A DNA stretch of 64,000 nucleotides from Pisaster brevispinus (lineage: Eukaryota > Echinodermata > Asteroidea > Forcipulatida > Asteriidae): positions 4,962,758-5,026,757 of the forward strand of contig JAMKCF010000001.1 in NCBI GenBank assembly GCA_023634235.1. The letters run 5' to 3'. Every line of letters starts with the position of its first letter. The stretch's first letter is position 1. Shown here one piece after another: positions 1 to 15,700 of this stretch. A program made the position numbers and the translations under genes. Under the pieces are notes generated by a model, which did not search any database, was not told the DNA's origin, and was given only the letters and a program-made list of their open reading frames with translations.

Positions 1-732
1 GAGAATATCCAGGAAGGCCCGGCCTTCTGCGTGACGGTTTGGTTCAGTAGTGTTACCTCGAGGAGGGTTTTGTTCAGTGAGCCGGTCCTGGGTTTGATCA
101 CTAGAGGGAGCCCTACGCATATATCATACAGCCCGTAAAAAGTCTGGTTCTTGCCGTCGAGCATATCCTGTAGAAACACTGGAGGGACGCTGATTGCTAA
201 GGCTATACACCACATGACGATCGTCGCCACTCGGGCCGATTCCAGCCGGAACCATTTCTTCCCAAATGGGAACACCACACACAGGAAACGATCGATGCTG
301 ATCATTGTAATGAAAAACACCGACGCCTCGGAGCTCAGCATCGACAGAAAACCGGCAAATTTGCAGATTGGACTTGACTTCCACTCGTTCGCGTGGAGAA
401 AGTAATCATCCTGATAATGAACATCCGCTCCGCCGACTATCAACATGTACACGCCCATGATAAGATCCGACACCGCCAGGTTGAGAATGAGGACCGATTG
501 CGAACGCTTGCCCGAGTCTTTCATGTTTAGCCTCCATACAATTATTCCAGCGTTGCCGATGAGGGCGCTAAATCCGAGACACCATACAAAGACACGTAAT
601 ACGGAGCTATGCATAATCCGGTTGCAGCTCAGGTATGGTATCTCCGTATGGAATTCATTGTCAGGAACACAAATATCGATTCCGATGGTTTTTGTGTCAA
701 GGAGGCAGCACATTTTGGAATCGTCAACCAAC
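1..732 (-). CDS. Receptor exon 15: LRR C-cap and 7TM domain, TM1 to ECL2 (partial)
   Basis: Read on the minus strand after an acceptor AG at 733-734, the exon gives an open frame to the window edge (about 243 residues). The first residues, LVDDSKMCC, match the C-cap preceding TM1 in relaxin-type receptors. TM1 is about residues 44-67 with the conserved G-N pair at 59-60. TM2 (79-102) carries NLAVSD with the conserved Asp 89. TM3 starts at Cys123 and ends in SIDRF (145-149), a DRF variant of the DRY motif. TM4 is about 168-187. ECL2 is long, with Cys205 (the likely partner of Cys123) and three N-glycosylation sequons near 195, 220 and 230. The sequence then runs off the window, so TM5-TM7 and the tail lie to the left. 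Smaller ORFs over the same bases are shadows. Confidence 0.93.
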
Positions 733-3700
733 CTTCATAAAAAAAAATAATAATAATAATTAAAACACGATATTAGTTTAAAAGCAGTCATTGAAAAACG
801 TATTAGTATTATAGATTAGGGCTCGAGTTTTGATCCACTTGACGATCACAACTTTGATTAAAAGTTGAGTAATAAGTTATAAGATTTAACTAGTTTTATG
901 TTCGAGCATTTCTGTCGAAAAAATATATTGTACCAAAATGCGCTAAGAACAAAATGCACACTTATACCATTACACAGTAATATCATTACAATGCGAAATA
1001 AGGAAAAGCAACTTATAAGGAAAGACAAGACAAAAATTGGACGGCCCCTTTGCGCAAAAATGCACAAGCTCAAACTTTGGCGGCACTGACTGTAGAGAAA
1101 CAAGACCATTCAAAACAAATAAACTGCTACATTTTAAACTTACACTGAAGTGAGGTTTGTCATATGTTCCAGTTCGTGCTTGTCCACTATAAAGTTTACT
1201 GTTTCATTGTGGCGGCGTTGTAGGATTCTGAAAAAAAGAAGAAGATATTCATCATTCGTAACAAAAACAGGGGCTAAAACGTAAACAGAAAAAGAAGAAG
1301 ATAATACCTACCAAAAGACTTAAGTAAACACTGAAATTCCAAAAACAAATATGTAAACTACACGAAAATTCTTTATGAAAATTTGTGTTTAAACTTCTTC
1401 TTTGAACACAAAGAATGTTGCACATTGGTCATGGTAAAACGTGTATCACAGTGGTTACATCGTCCTGTAAGACACGCAGATTATAACATTTCCCAGTGTA
1501 GGTTTTATGCCCATCCAATTGAATAATTACAGTCCCTACATTCTTAAAACTTCAGAATCCAAATTGAACCGGAACCGGGTTTGTTTATGTTGATCTTTGT
1601 TAATTTTCTTGTGCTGTGGTTATTTTAATGGTTGATTTACATATTGTTGATATATGTATATGTATTTTCTTTAACTGTTAATAGCATCAATTTAGAAAAA
1701 AAAAAATAATAAAACATGTGTTTTTGCTTTTTTTATTTATTACTTGATGATAACTGCTCGTAGTGGTTAACTGATGATGGTCTATTCATGCCCCATTTGG
1801 GGCATAATTTTGCATATTATGATGCATGATTTGACAATACTTACAGAATCTCTAGACTCTCCAGACCATTGAATGCCCCTGCCTTTATAACTGTCCACGG
1901 GTTGTCGCCTATATCCCTGTAAAGACAGGTGGTAACAAACTATTTTTAAGAAAACGAAAAAGACAAAGAGGAAAACATTTTTGTAGAAGTGGATTTCACA
2001 ACTATCTGTTATTGTTCTGGATTCTTACAACTCTCTTCGGCAGTTTGACCCGCCACGACATCCAATTGACAAGCTGCAACGCTTTCGAAATGCCCCTGCT
2101 CATTTTGCCACGCCATCCATACGAGACGCACTGTTATCACCTACCCCCAATACTCAGGTCTCTTTGTTTGCTCCCAATTATTGACTGGGTGGCTATCACC
2201 CGGCTCCTCTTCATGTTTTTAAACCATTGCATCGAACACAATAATATTATACAGTTGGCAAGGTTACAAAACACAGATATGCTTATTTTAGGTCTAAAAG
2301 CTTACTGATTATGACGTTCGTACTAGAACCATAATTTGTCTGTATAATATATTTCTGAAATCAGGTCATATTCAACAATACTGTATCTGAAAACCGGAAC
2401 AAATTAATAATAATGATAATTAATTAATAAAACAAGAACAATAAATAAACAACAGCTGATTTTGCTTCTTTTAACCACATTTAGGTACAACGTGTTTACT
2501 CACACGCATACTTTTTTTTCGCTGACTCACACAAATGATTAAGTCCCATTTATGTTCACAGTTTTGTAATTTCATGTACAATAGTCGCTCACACAAAGCA
2601 TGGACACTGTGTACGACTGTTTGGTAAACGCAGACACAGTGTATCTCAGAAACAAAGTCACACCGAAACAATTAAGTTTATATACGACCCCAGTTAATTT
2701 GCTATTTAAGCAACAATATCACAATGTAGCCATACCCGTATCTGTATTTTTTTCTCCGTATGTTCAAGAATAGTGGACATCTAGCTCTGCGTATCGATAT
2801 CCCCCCAACCCCCCGCTGTATCGGCATACGATCCGACACTAATTATGTTCAACACATATGTTTATCGCACACTTTCGTTCCGGGATTTCAATCAGGCGGA
2901 TGGAGTCTGAGGAAAATCTGAAGCCTAACCCGCGTTTCAAAAAGTGGCAATTGTAATGCAACCAAGAATAAACATTCCAAAACAGTGTTTCCATGTCATG
3001 ATCGATGCACTCTGCCCCCGGGTTAGAATTGAACCAGATTCCTAGTCCGAGATGACCCGACCCATTTATGGGTCAGGTTGACCATTGGAGTAGTTAAACA
3101 CTCTGCAATTTACCCTGATTATGAGTAACTTTGACCCATTTCCGGTCCAAAATTTGATCCAGCATCATTAGAGGTTACTTTTAGAATAACCGCTGGTTTT
3201 ACTTACAGGTGACGCACAGAATGTAGTCCAGTGAAAATGTTGGGTTGAAAGACAGTCAGCAAATTGTCCGAAATATGCCTTTGGAAACAAATAATAAGAA
3301 ATTAGTACATATAGCAAATGCTGGACATTATGTGCTTTCAATTATTAATTTCAATCTTTAAATTTCAGACCAATACAAATTTTTATTAATCGCGGTCAAA
3401 TTAAAAATATGAAAAACGTGGTGTCAGTTTCCATGTATATTTATTGTTCAATTTTATCAATTATTATCATTTCAATTACATTCATTTACTGATCTACACA
3501 AATTGAGCCTCGCCCCGGGTTTTCTAAAAAAGTACAGAGCTATAAAACAATGTCAAAATGCATACTGAGATAGCAATTAAGAATCATAAATCATAGTTTT
3601 TTTCTTAAAATTGGGGTTTTATTTAACTCCTAATAGACTCTCATCACTGTACTTCAGATAGCAGAATGTCAATTTCAAAGATCAGTATTAACACTCAACG

Positions 3701-6700
3701 ACACTATCGCTCACTTATTGAGTCGGTATTCCGCTATTTGTTTTCTTAAAAAAAATAAAAAATAAAAAATAACAATTCAATCTCCAACTGCACCTAGCCA
3801 AATAGCATGCCAAATGTCTGATCACTATAACAACGACCCGCTCTCCAGGAATTCCCTTAGGAATTGTACAGCAATTACTCAGCCTGGCTAAGTTGTGTAA
3901 ACAAAGGGTGTTTTTCAAATAAATGGTTGATTGAGCAGAAAGAGACATGCGGGCTCATCTCAAAATACAATTTTGCTTGAATTGATTTTATTTAGTCAGA
4001 AGTGTCTATATCTTCACATAAATGTATTCAACGATAAATTCAAACTGTTACTCAACAAGGCAGGGTGAAATGATGTGATTTTTGGTTATGGTGTCACGCA
4101 GAGTTAACCGGATGTACAGAATTAGAAAGAAGGCAACCTTGAAATAATGAGAGACTTTGGAACACTTCGTGGCAGCAGATTTACTATAGGACAAATTTAC
4201 AGATTTTACGCAGTTCTTGGCACATTACAGAAAACAGTGGATTTACCTGGTAAGTATGCTGCCACTTCGCGTCCAAGAATTATGCCATTGGTACTTTGAG
4301 TTTTGAAGTTATTGTGTCTTTACATAGATTCATGTCAATCTAGTATAGCAACATATCTAAAGAGACTCAAAATTAAAAGTACCCCCAATGCCCAAGCTGC
4401 TGAATTATTATTTTTTTTATTAGAATATAACATAACTTCTTAACAATTTTCGTAGGGCTTCAACAAATAGGGGAAGCAATGTTTGCCACACGTGCAACAT
4501 ACCGTCAGTTGATGCAGTAAGAAAAAAACAGTAATGTTGGTGCCAAGCGACCGGGATTCAACTCTAACGAGTGTTTCGTCAAACAATCTGAGTACAATTT
4601 GAAAACTGTTGATTGCTTTTTCGTGATGGATGGTAAATGATATGCTTGGATTGCAATTTTGGAGGACATCATATTCCTTTGTGTGTCATTCCAGCTGATG
4701 AAGTAAGCTTTTGTTTTCAGGAACAGTGTTGTGTTGAATGTCTGTCTGCTGCGACGAGACCGTTTCCAATAAACCCATCGTCTAGATCAGAAGAGTGGTT
4801 GGCATTGGCAGAATAACCATAAATTAATTGAGCTAAGAAAACAACAACACCTGTCTGTGTTTTTTAAATTGCAACTTAGGTTTAGTTTTTATAAAAAAAA
4901 AAAAAAAAAATCCTAACAGTTCCACCTCTTTTGACTTTACCACTGAAAATGTATTTCTTTATCAATATAACGATGCTTATAATAAGGTTAGCTGTTGCCG
5001 ACATTTAATGGTAAAGCGCGCTGTTACACTACCCCAAAACAGATTTTTACATCTTCTTGAAGTTATGATCTCTTTTTAGGTCTGCAGTTTTCTAGCAACT
5101 TAACATATTCTCGTTTCCCACATTAAGTACCACCAGTGATTTGTAAACAGAAGTATAAGGGTTAAGTATTTACTCAACTAAAATAAAAAAAAACATTAAA
5201 AAAAATAAATAAATAACAAACACATTATCAGAAATTAAGAGAAATATGCATTTTTTTTTTGCGCTGTTATGATGTTGGACTATACAAAAAAGTACTTTTC
5301 ATTTAGAAAACTAGTTACCTTTGAATAAATTAGTGGTTTGGTGTGATCAGCTACAGCTAGTTTGACGATGTGCAGGTTAAGAAGCAATACCAATGTTAAA
5401 TTAATTCCGTGACAAACTGGAAGCTTCTGAAGCTGTCTAATTACGGTGACTCGATCATGTTTACGGGTTTTTTAAAACACGCAAGTGGCAGCAGTCTGAA
5501 AATTCTACAGTATACTGTTGATGTGTGCAACGGGATTAAAACGCTGAGTGGGAAATTGTATTCGTGTATCAACTCGAAACACTTTCTAAAGAAAAATAAT
5601 TAAAATAAGTCAGTGTTCGTGTCTGACTTATTCCGACAGAGTTCTTGGCTATAATTTGTCTTGGCAGTCAATGCTGTTCCAGCCACCAGTCGGAACAGCA
5701 AATGTTTTTGTCAATGTTTTTAATATCGTATTTACGTAAAAACAAATAGCTACTTTGTATTAGGCTACTAATCTGTTTCCGCCAGAACTCACTTGACAGA
5801 ACACACGACTTGTATTGGCGGCAATTGACCCGCATAGCATCATCGGAAAAAGACTACCGATAGGCCTACTCTATATGAGAGCTCATAACTTAAATTAGTC
5901 TTACAAAGAATTTACGTCATCATGACGTCACCAAGTACCAATTTACAAAGAACGGTTTTTGTTTCAAAAATAAAATAGCTTCATAACACCAAAACTAAAA
6001 CCATATTCATTTTCGATGTCTGTTACATCTTGAAAGTCGTCACTAATTCAACTTGTCGTATAAAAATGATCTCATTTTGACCTTTCGTTTCATTTTAAAG
6101 TCACGGTAAAAAGTCTACAGCCAATGTGGTAGATAATTAAGATATGGTATCAGCGTAAGGAAGTTTTAACAATATCGTGAACACAATATTACTTACAATC
6201 CTTTTAGATTTTCTAGTCCAGCGAATGCACCTGGCTCTATGGATGAAATACGATTTTGCACGAGATCCCTGCACAAAAAATAAAACAAAAATATTGAAGG
6301 GCATTTAGGATGTTCCCAGCCTAGTTTTAATAGTTAGTAAATATTGTGATTTGTTTTTAGTCTTCCATTAAATCATATTAATGAGTAGCTAGCTTGCGTG
6401 CAACCAACCTTTTCCCGAAAAGGGCAAATGCATATCTACGGAGATCTGGAAGTGCCATCAAACTTGTTGAGATAATGTGACAATTTGAAGCAAGTCGATT
6501 ATATCATAAAGGTGAGTTGACGACAGCCCGATATGTTTTATCTCGGGATGGTGACATCTTGAACGTAGTCATGACGTATTTTTTTATTGAGGTTCAAATA
6601 GCCTGATATTTGTCAACGCTTAAGTCAGTTGTTTTATCTAACATTGAGCAAATCTAACAACTTTGAACGATGGTGCTTATTTTTGGAAAACCCCATTTGC

Positions 6701-9700
6701 CGATCACGTTTGAAGCACTAATGTCAATTCGGTAAAATTTGTAAACGGAAAAAGAGGTAAAGTCTTTTTGTTGGGTTTTCTTTATCAACTTATGTGGATT
6801 TTGAGGCATTGCAATGTGAGGTATCAGTGTATATTCAGTCTGCGGTAACATATTTCGGTTGTTACAACCACAATGGACAAAGTGTCCACATGCTGATAAC
6901 AAAGGGCATGCTTTGTCTCTGTTTTCTCCTGACTCACACAGCAGACTTAGCCCTACATGTAATAATAGTACCACTAATAGTAATAATAACACATAACATT
7001 TGTAAAGCGCCTTTTACAAAGGTTTCAAGGCGCTGTTCAAAGCATAACGAATAAACTAGTCCGGCAGCCAGGGGGGTGAACCATGTTTTGTTGGATATAT
7101 AATGTTTTTTTGCAGATTTCACACAAGAAGGTCCCACTGTTCAAAAATCTGAGTGATGACCCCTCCTCAGGGTTGGGCAATTTGTAATATCGATTATTTA
7201 ATGTTTTTATCTATATTTATCAATACCTATGGTGTAAACACAACTGATACAAGCTTACAAACACATAAATGGCAATCAAATCATACAATTAACCTGCCAA
7301 GAAGTATTATTTATTTATCAAAATACAAAAATGGGCAAAAGAGGGTGTAGGGTGCTGAGAGGGGCGTGGCTAGTGGGATGGATGTGGTAATTGTAACCTA
7401 AAACACATTATATTACAAAAATAAAACAAATGGATTTAGTTAAGAGATTTTAGAAATAAATATTCCAAAGAGATTCATACATTAATGTTTTTAGGATGAT
7501 GGATAATGGGTGGGGTAGGATCCATCAAGGGGCGTGGCCAATGTATAGTATTGTAATATCCAACATACGTATATGTACGTGTACGTGTACGTGCATTGAC
7601 AAAATCACGGTGAGATTACAAATTTTAAAGAAACCCTGAAATACAAACAGGTATGTACCCTCTTCTACATTGATTTTTATGGAGATAGAGTTGCATTTTG
7701 GGGGACCCAGTAAGCGGGGAAGGAGAGCAATACATGTATACCCTTACCCCCCAAAGTTGGCCCTTTCATTCCTTAAAGTCCTATCTGCACAACTGCGCAA
7801 CAACGCAAATTTAGCCATTAGTAACATTCGCTGCTCTGAAACTTCTATATAAAAATGACACTGGCATAATTCTTGGTGACTTTCCTGCTAAAATACCAAC
7901 AGTGGTTATACAAAACAATAAGGAAAACTAGAAATGGAAATCTTACATGTATGATCTTTAAATAAATAATCAGATACAAATGTTCATGTTGACTGTTTTG
8001 ATCAGATATCGTTGTTATCATCATCAATCCATCATCTACGTCTAAGTATTTTGGAGTTTTAGTGAGTTTGTTGTAGCAATTGTCTTCTCCTTGGCAGCAG
8101 CAGAAGATGGTGCATGGCAGTCTGGCTTTATGGCATCCACATCTCATCAACTTGCAGGGCGTATCACTCACACACGAGCACTTAAATAATTTCAGCACAT
8201 ACGGTGGTGCAAGAGCAATATTTTCGGGTACAGTTGTAGGCACCATTGACATTGTACTTTCATCACGAGTAAAACCATACTCTGCAGGATCAAGTTGGGG
8301 AGGGTCTGCATCATGTGCCGCCTTCCAGATGCATGCTTGAAGATGGGCCCTCTTGACGTTTTCGGCAAATGCTTCTGTTGTTGGAGGTAGACTGCACAGC
8401 TTTGGAATATATGACGAACCCTTGTCGGTTTTCTTTGCCCATGATTTGTGACGTGCTTCTGATATAGCATCACAATCTGAGTACCCATAGCATGCACACA
8501 TGAATTTGGTTGCTTGTTCTGTTACGTCTGTGAAAGATGCACTGACATCACCCACTGAAGACAAGGAGTATCCTTCTTGCAACATCTTGACGGCAGTTTT
8601 CTCCCCGATGCCTGAGCAGCATGCTACAGTGTCACAACCAGAGAGGGCATGAGCAGATAACAAATCAGGAATTATCGTCTTGTTGGCCTTCACAGTCTCA
8701 GAATTGTCCACCACAACTCTTTCTTGAATAGGTGACTCCATCACCACTACACCAGTTAACTCCTCCTTGAGATAGTAGTGCAACAACAGAACAAAAACAT
8801 CTGTGTCGTCCGACATCACTGATATGCCAACTTGTTCTGCTTTAGAAACCATGACCATCTGCTGAGCAATAATGTTATCTGTCTCTTCATGTGACGTGCG
8901 CATGTCTTCTCTGTTAATCACCACACCTTTATGTATTTCTACTGGTGTGTCATTTTCCCCTGTGATGACTAATCTGTGGGTTTCAGTGTAGTTTTGGTGG
9001 AACTGGAGATCTTGGATAATTGCATCAACAATTGCCGCAATTAGCTGCTTTTTTGTTTGCTGGAACTGCCAAAACAATGTTCTTGGGAGGAAGCTGCATG
9101 TTTGGGCCAAGCTCGTGAACTCTACTTGCTGATGATGCCCGGCCAGATCGAGTACAATTCTTAGTGGAGAAGTCCCTATATGTATCAACAATCATGTAAA
9201 CATCACCACAAGCGAGTTTGCGTTGAATATTCGACTTCATATTTTCAACAAAGTCACCGACATGTCATATAATTCAGCCGAGTTCCACATACCTGACTTA
9301 TTCTCACTAAGTTCTTCCACGAGTACTTCAAATGCTCCATCCATATCTTCTACCTTTTGCTGAGAATCTCTTGCAGCCCGCTCTAGTGCCTTTTTAGACA
9401 TACATTTTGTCATGCAATCATGATGATATCAGGCATCTGCAGCATGCAGATCGCTAACTGCCCCTTGAACACGCACTAAAACCTGACTTGCCCAATTATC
9501 GCCCCGTTGAGCACATTTTACAATAACTGCATCCTTAAACGTTTTTTTCCCTAGGACCACGGTCTGCAGTTCTACACAGTGATGCATTTCGCCATCTCTG
9601 AGGATGTTTTTGGTCTTTAACAACATTACATTCCAGCCCACAAAACAGACAATGCTGTTGAAAAATGAACTCTGAAATATCACATCTCCGATGCCTCTTT

Positions 9701-12700
9701 GGCTGACTGGCCCCCTCTAACTTTGTTTGTTTTGCTTGCCGTTTAATATGTCGTTTTATTTGTAGTTTGGATATATAGGTACTCTAGAAACACAGTTTCT
9801 GTGGCAGCGAACAATAAGATGTTCGTCTTCATCAAGTTGTGCTTGGAGTTGGCTATACAATTGATCATTATATTCTTTACTGCAGCTAATAATTTTAATA
9901 ACTTTTTCGGGGCCTGCATCAGATAAGTTGTTTGAACCATGGGGGCAGTTATACTTCCATCTGAAAATACATTCTTCTGTCACGTATGTTGCCATGATTC
10001 AGATTGAATACAGATTGTGTTCAGATTGTATAAACAAAATCAGCTGCAGTAAATCAGACAATAAAAAGAGTGCCTTATTTAGTACTTGATGTACTTTAAA
10101 TTAATAATACTGGATCATGCATGCAAGCAGCAATAAAGATACAATTGTATCCTGACCCCTGTGATGGTTATTTAATTACTAAAAATATTCAAGCAGACAA
10201 GCAGACAAGTCCTTCATCAGCGGCAGGTCTCACAACACACACTGACACATTTGTGTTGTCCTCATCAAGATCAAATAAAGAATTACGGTCGATCTCACCG
10301 GTCACTATCAATCAAAACTTATTTCAAATAACCATGACAATTCTGTCTTAGTGTCTATATAAATATGCCACAAAACCTGTTATTTATGTGAATGTTTGTC
10401 TTAAAATTCTATAGAGAATATTTACCGTAAAAAATAAATGTCCACTAAGGCACCCAGGCACAAGTCATGTGGCAAGTTATCTGCACATGTCATGTTGTTT
10501 ACACCAGCGTAAACCCAGACTTCATCAAATAACATTTCACACATAACATCAGTATGATACCAGTCTGACAAGTGTCAATTCACTGTAGGCTCAATCAATA
10601 CTTTTAAATTACTTGGAAGTATCATTTTCTTTAAAAGAAAGTTTTTAACCATATTTGCAAGTATTAAAATAATTAGTGCATGTTTTTTTTTTTGCATGAC
10701 TTAAAGTCTAGCAAGTATTAATATTTTATTTATACTTATTCAATTATCTTTACAGTTACATACAAGCAAACAGCGCCACCAATAGTTTGTAAAAGTTAAA
10801 CTGATAAACATAATTTTTCTAGGCCAAAAAGTTGGAGGAATATTTCGCCTATATCTCGAATTGCCCAAACTTCACAGGGTGTCATCATGTATATTCTGTA
10901 TGTACAAGGTCTACTGAACATGGATCAATCAAAACCTGTTATATATCCTTCGCTGCAAGGCTCAGGTAAAAAGTGGCTTTTGGCTGCCGGACTAAACACA
11001 CATTTTAGTATCTTAGGATAAATTTAAAGCAAATGAGTTTTTAACATCGCTTTGAAGGATTCAAGAGATGATGCCTGACGGATGTGAAGAGGGAGATTGT
11101 TCCATTATGTCGGTCCACTGACTGAGATTGAGAGAACTGTGGGCTTTAGTATAATTAAGGTTCTGAAGATAAGTAGGAGCTAGATCATTTCTGACTTTAA
11201 AAACAAGGAGGAGGACTTTGGAATGGATTCGTTTGTTTACGGGAAGCAAGTGAAGGGATGCTGTTTTATGTTTATGGTTGGTCACACAAAACGTTACCAC
11301 TTCCTGCGGCTATTTTGTCAGACCATTATTGCATACTACCAAAGGGATTTCACCAAATGGATGAAACGTGAAGTCATTAACCTAAATTTAACCATTCACA
11401 CTGTAGGGCTTAATGGTCTGTGAATTAATTGAACCTAGATTAGCCATGTATTATTCTCATCAGCCGTTGAAACAATTCATCTGCACACTAGTAATGGAAT
11501 GTGAGGTAATTAACTATACTCATTTGGAATTCATGTTTGTGGGCATTTTTTCTTCTTCTCTCTCTCTCTCTCTTTCTTTTTTAGCCATGACAACAGTGAT
11601 TAACATTCAACGAACAATGTGTTTCATTTGACCCATTTCATGGAGGGATACTTAACTTTTTAACATTTGCATTTAATCCCGACAAGCTTGAGGCTGACGA
11701 AGACGCGCAGTACTGATTGGGAAGTGTATGAATGCATCAACACAATTGGTAGTACAAACTAGATAGATAACTTTCTACGATTCAACGTGTTCAAAACACC
11801 ACTGCCCGCCTCGTCTCAAGCAAACCCTGTTTAAACGATTAACACCATCTTACAAAAACTCATCCGACTCCCATTTAAAATCCATGATGCGTTTAAGTTA
11901 CATGCCCCCACTTTCTAAGCTCTTCATGGCTTACATCCAGACTACATAACTGATCTTCTGCAAAAATACATTCCTGTTCTTCTCGCCAATCCCTACTGAC
12001 GCAAACTACGGATTCCACAAAATGTTATGGTCAAAGAGCCTAAACGTCAGCGCGACTTAATTATAAAGCGACTTACGAGTTAATATTCACCAAGTTGACC
12101 CTAGTCCGAATTTCAATGGATTAAAAAAAATAGTTTGAAAAGATTGTTTCATATTTCATTGCTTTATTTTTCGCATAAAGGCTTCTGCATTTTTACGCTT
12201 TATACATGTATCATGCTATTTTTTTATGTAATCGGGAAGTCATCAATAACGTTGATTCATATGTTTCAATTTGCGATTTGTTTACTCATTCAAATCGTTG
12301 TTTCGGCGGCATTTACCTTGTGAATTTTCAGGGTAATGGCTGTGACCTTTTCTGTTTAGCTTAAAAATGACAAACATCTGCAGGCCTACGGGATACACTC
12401 TGAAAACTATCGGGTTAAAATTTACCGATATTCTGGGTCTTCTGGGGGCCTGAAACATGTACGTGTCGATTACCCAGATTAATGTGTCCAAATTACCTAA
12501 AAACAGGCAACATTTATGCAAAATATGAGTTAAGTTCCTATCTTTGTGCCACAACTAGGCCAATCCTCCTGAGACCAGAGTCCAGGTATTTTTTTTCCCA
12601 GGGAGTTTTTAAAGTTAACAGTGCGAATACACATGTACCTTATAGTGCTATTAAACGAACTACTCCACTGCAAAATACAGAGGATGTTGATTATATACGG

Positions 12701-15700
12701 TATATATATATATGGATGACAACAACGACAAGGTGTGTGATATTTGTGTAGCTTTGTTAGGTGTTGGAATCGAAAAAGCAATCGTGAGTAGTAAACTTGC
12801 GAGTACAATCATAATATGCAAATCTCTCTATTTTGGAGGAGTTTTGGCTCTGAAAAAAAAACCAAAAAAAAAACGGGTGTGGTCATACGTTTCGAACACA
12901 TTACTTTGATGGACCACTAGCAGATATTTTGCGTTCGCATCGTCGAGACCGAACCGGCTCTATACAGAGCCAATACTCCTCTAAAACGAGTTTTACTTAT
13001 GGTTGTAAAGGCATGGTGTTAGCTAACCACATTACTGGATTTTTGTTGATGGTGAAATTAGCACCGTGTCGGTGTTGTCACATTATAGAAAATCAATTTA
13101 ACACGGGAGTTTTTGCAGTATACCATTTACAACAACTTACAAAGAGAGCAGGCTGCTGAGGTGCCGGAACGTGTTGGATTTCAGCGTTTGGATTTCGTTC
13201 TTCGCCAGGCGCCTGAAAAATGCGAGTATAAAAAGCGTTACTTGTCATTTATGCAATAAACATTTTTTGTTTTTTTACACAAACACTTTGTCCCTTTAAA
13301 GATGACTGTTGGGAAAAAGGGATCATAAACTTACCATTTCATTTATTTAAAAGACTTGTTAAAGTTGTTCAAAAGAGTCAGTAATTATTTTGCTAGAACA
13401 ATACTATATAAATACATGTTCATATTTACCTTTGTTAGTACTTTGTGCTTTCCTTTTGCTTTATTCATAATTGATATGTTTTATTTTGTTTTTCTCTTTT
13501 TAACAGGACATCGTTTAAACAGCCTCTGAGCTGAAACAGTTGTGTGTATTAAGATGTTAATATTACATTGTTAATACATCTTTGGACAGTGATAATCGGT
13601 GTATGTTTAAGCAATTTCCGTTCATTGTATGTTAGTTATGCCTTTCGCTAAAAATGGCGGTCAAGAGATTTTGGGTTCTTAACTTGATTTATTTTTTTTA
13701 ATTCATACATTTCAACTGGGTAAAGGCAACCATACAGAGAACACTTTATATGTTACGTTGATGTAGGTATCAAGACTGAGGTGTGGATAAATCCACCCCG
13801 TTTAAAAGCAAAATGGACTTTTGGTAAATTACTTCAAAAGGTATTAACGATGACTAATCATTGGTAAAGAGCACTGGAGAGCTGTTTATAATATAAGACA
13901 TTGTTAGAACAAACCCCTTTTGAAGTTATCCAGTTTTAAAAGGAGGGCAAATTTTCAACCCAAGAGTATGAACCCTTGAAATTCTTCAGGCATAAAGCTT
14001 TATTATGTATCTAAAAACACACAATTATGTGTAACAAGGTTTGTATTTCAGTCATCGTTGACTTGCAACATCGATGACCAATTGAGCATGCGAACTCGTT
14101 GTACTTAATTTTGGAATCAGTAATGTTTTGTGTTTGTTTGTTTTCTCCACATTTTCAGATACAGTTTTTAAAACAAAATTTGTTTTACAAAAACGTATAC
14201 GAGCGTCACAATCAGTAAGTTTTTGGACTATGATACAACTAAGTTAAACTAGTGTTTGATTTGATTGTGTTTAGTCAAAAAGGTCTATATATAATGCTTT
14301 GGGTGATTTAAAAGTGATTGGGTTCTTCACAAAAATGTAATACACGCTAAAATCAAATTGTTACTCACAATGTAAGGCAGGGTGAAATAGTGTGATTGTT
14401 TTAAATGGTGTCACGCAGAGTTAAACAGCGATGTATTTTAGCCTTACCAATACCTTTAAACCCAACCACACTATTACAACTTGTTGACAACCTTCGCCGT
14501 CAAGTTATCCCTGGTGATCAGACAGTAATTTTACGGGCCCCTTTTCGAGGGCGACGTGGAAGAGTACACTGGCGATAAGAACTAGTTTATGAATTCAGAA
14601 AAAAGACACACTGGAAACATAATTGACCCAGAACATGGACATAAAACAAAACAAAACATACTTACAGAAATCGAAGTCTTGCGAGACCTCGGAACATGTC
14701 TTCGTTTATGTCCACTAGCCAGTTACTGTCTAGCCGTCTGTTGGTCAGGTAAAACAATAACAAGGGGGTATTATAATTCTTACGCTGTATACAAACATAC
14801 TAAAAAATGAAAGGTTTTGGGTATGGTAACATTGCAAAGACCTCTTAACTGAAGAGTTGTGAGAAACAAAATAATAATAAATCAATCAATAGTATATGCG
14901 TTCCTGTAACGATAGTATATTTGATTCCTAGCCGATTGGATTCTCGGTCGGAAGCTAAAAAAAATCATGACGTAAACCATAGCATGTTCCGACTAATAGA
15001 GTGCTATGGATTTAGATTTAAAGCTATAAATGTTTTGCCTCAGTCGCTTGCAAACATTCAGGCCTTGCGCCTAAGGCATATCTGCTCCACAGGTAGCCTG
15101 TACAAAAGGCGTTCCTCAGACCTAAGGAAACACTTTGTTTTTTAGGGGTCACAGCGAAAGTAGGGTTCAAATTGCCATCAACATGGCCCCCAACATACCT
15201 CGCCATACTCTGTTGGTCCCAACCAAGAGAGTTACACTACGTCACCACCTCCCTAAACTATCCAAACTCTCCTCACTCCTCAATGACAATAAGCTAATTC
15301 TTCACTCCTCTAAGAGGTTGCGCTCAGCAATCCCTGAGCACCTAAGGTACAGCCAAACACCAACCTCAACAGAGATGCAGGGTTCTCACAAATGTATCCG
15401 CTCAATATGTAATACATGTTTTTACATCAGTTGTTTATTATTGTTTTCACATGACTCGGGAAAGTACCATTTATAAAGTGCAAGAGATGGCTGCACTGTC
15501 GATGACGTCACGATTAAAATAATGTTGTGTAGAGAGTGTATCACTGTTCCAAAAAGAGGGGTTTTTTTGTTTTGTTTTTTGTTTTTGTTTTTTAACCCCC
15601 GTGCAAACATACTCCAACCAATAACCATAAGTGCTCTATGATTTGTTACATCTGACCCATCCAAATTGCAGAAGCTGCCCCAAGTTTGAACAACCGGTAC

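Noticed and set aside
124..384. 86-residue minus ORF within the 7TM exon
   Set aside because: Out of frame with the 7TM reading, which continues through the whole exon.
15050..15365. Plus-strand ORF with SSDLRKHFVF and HHLPKLSKLSSLLNDNKL as a gene
   Set aside because: Frame changes are needed, the sequence is not recognised, and it ends in a SINE tail; it may be a retroelement fragment but I cannot support it.
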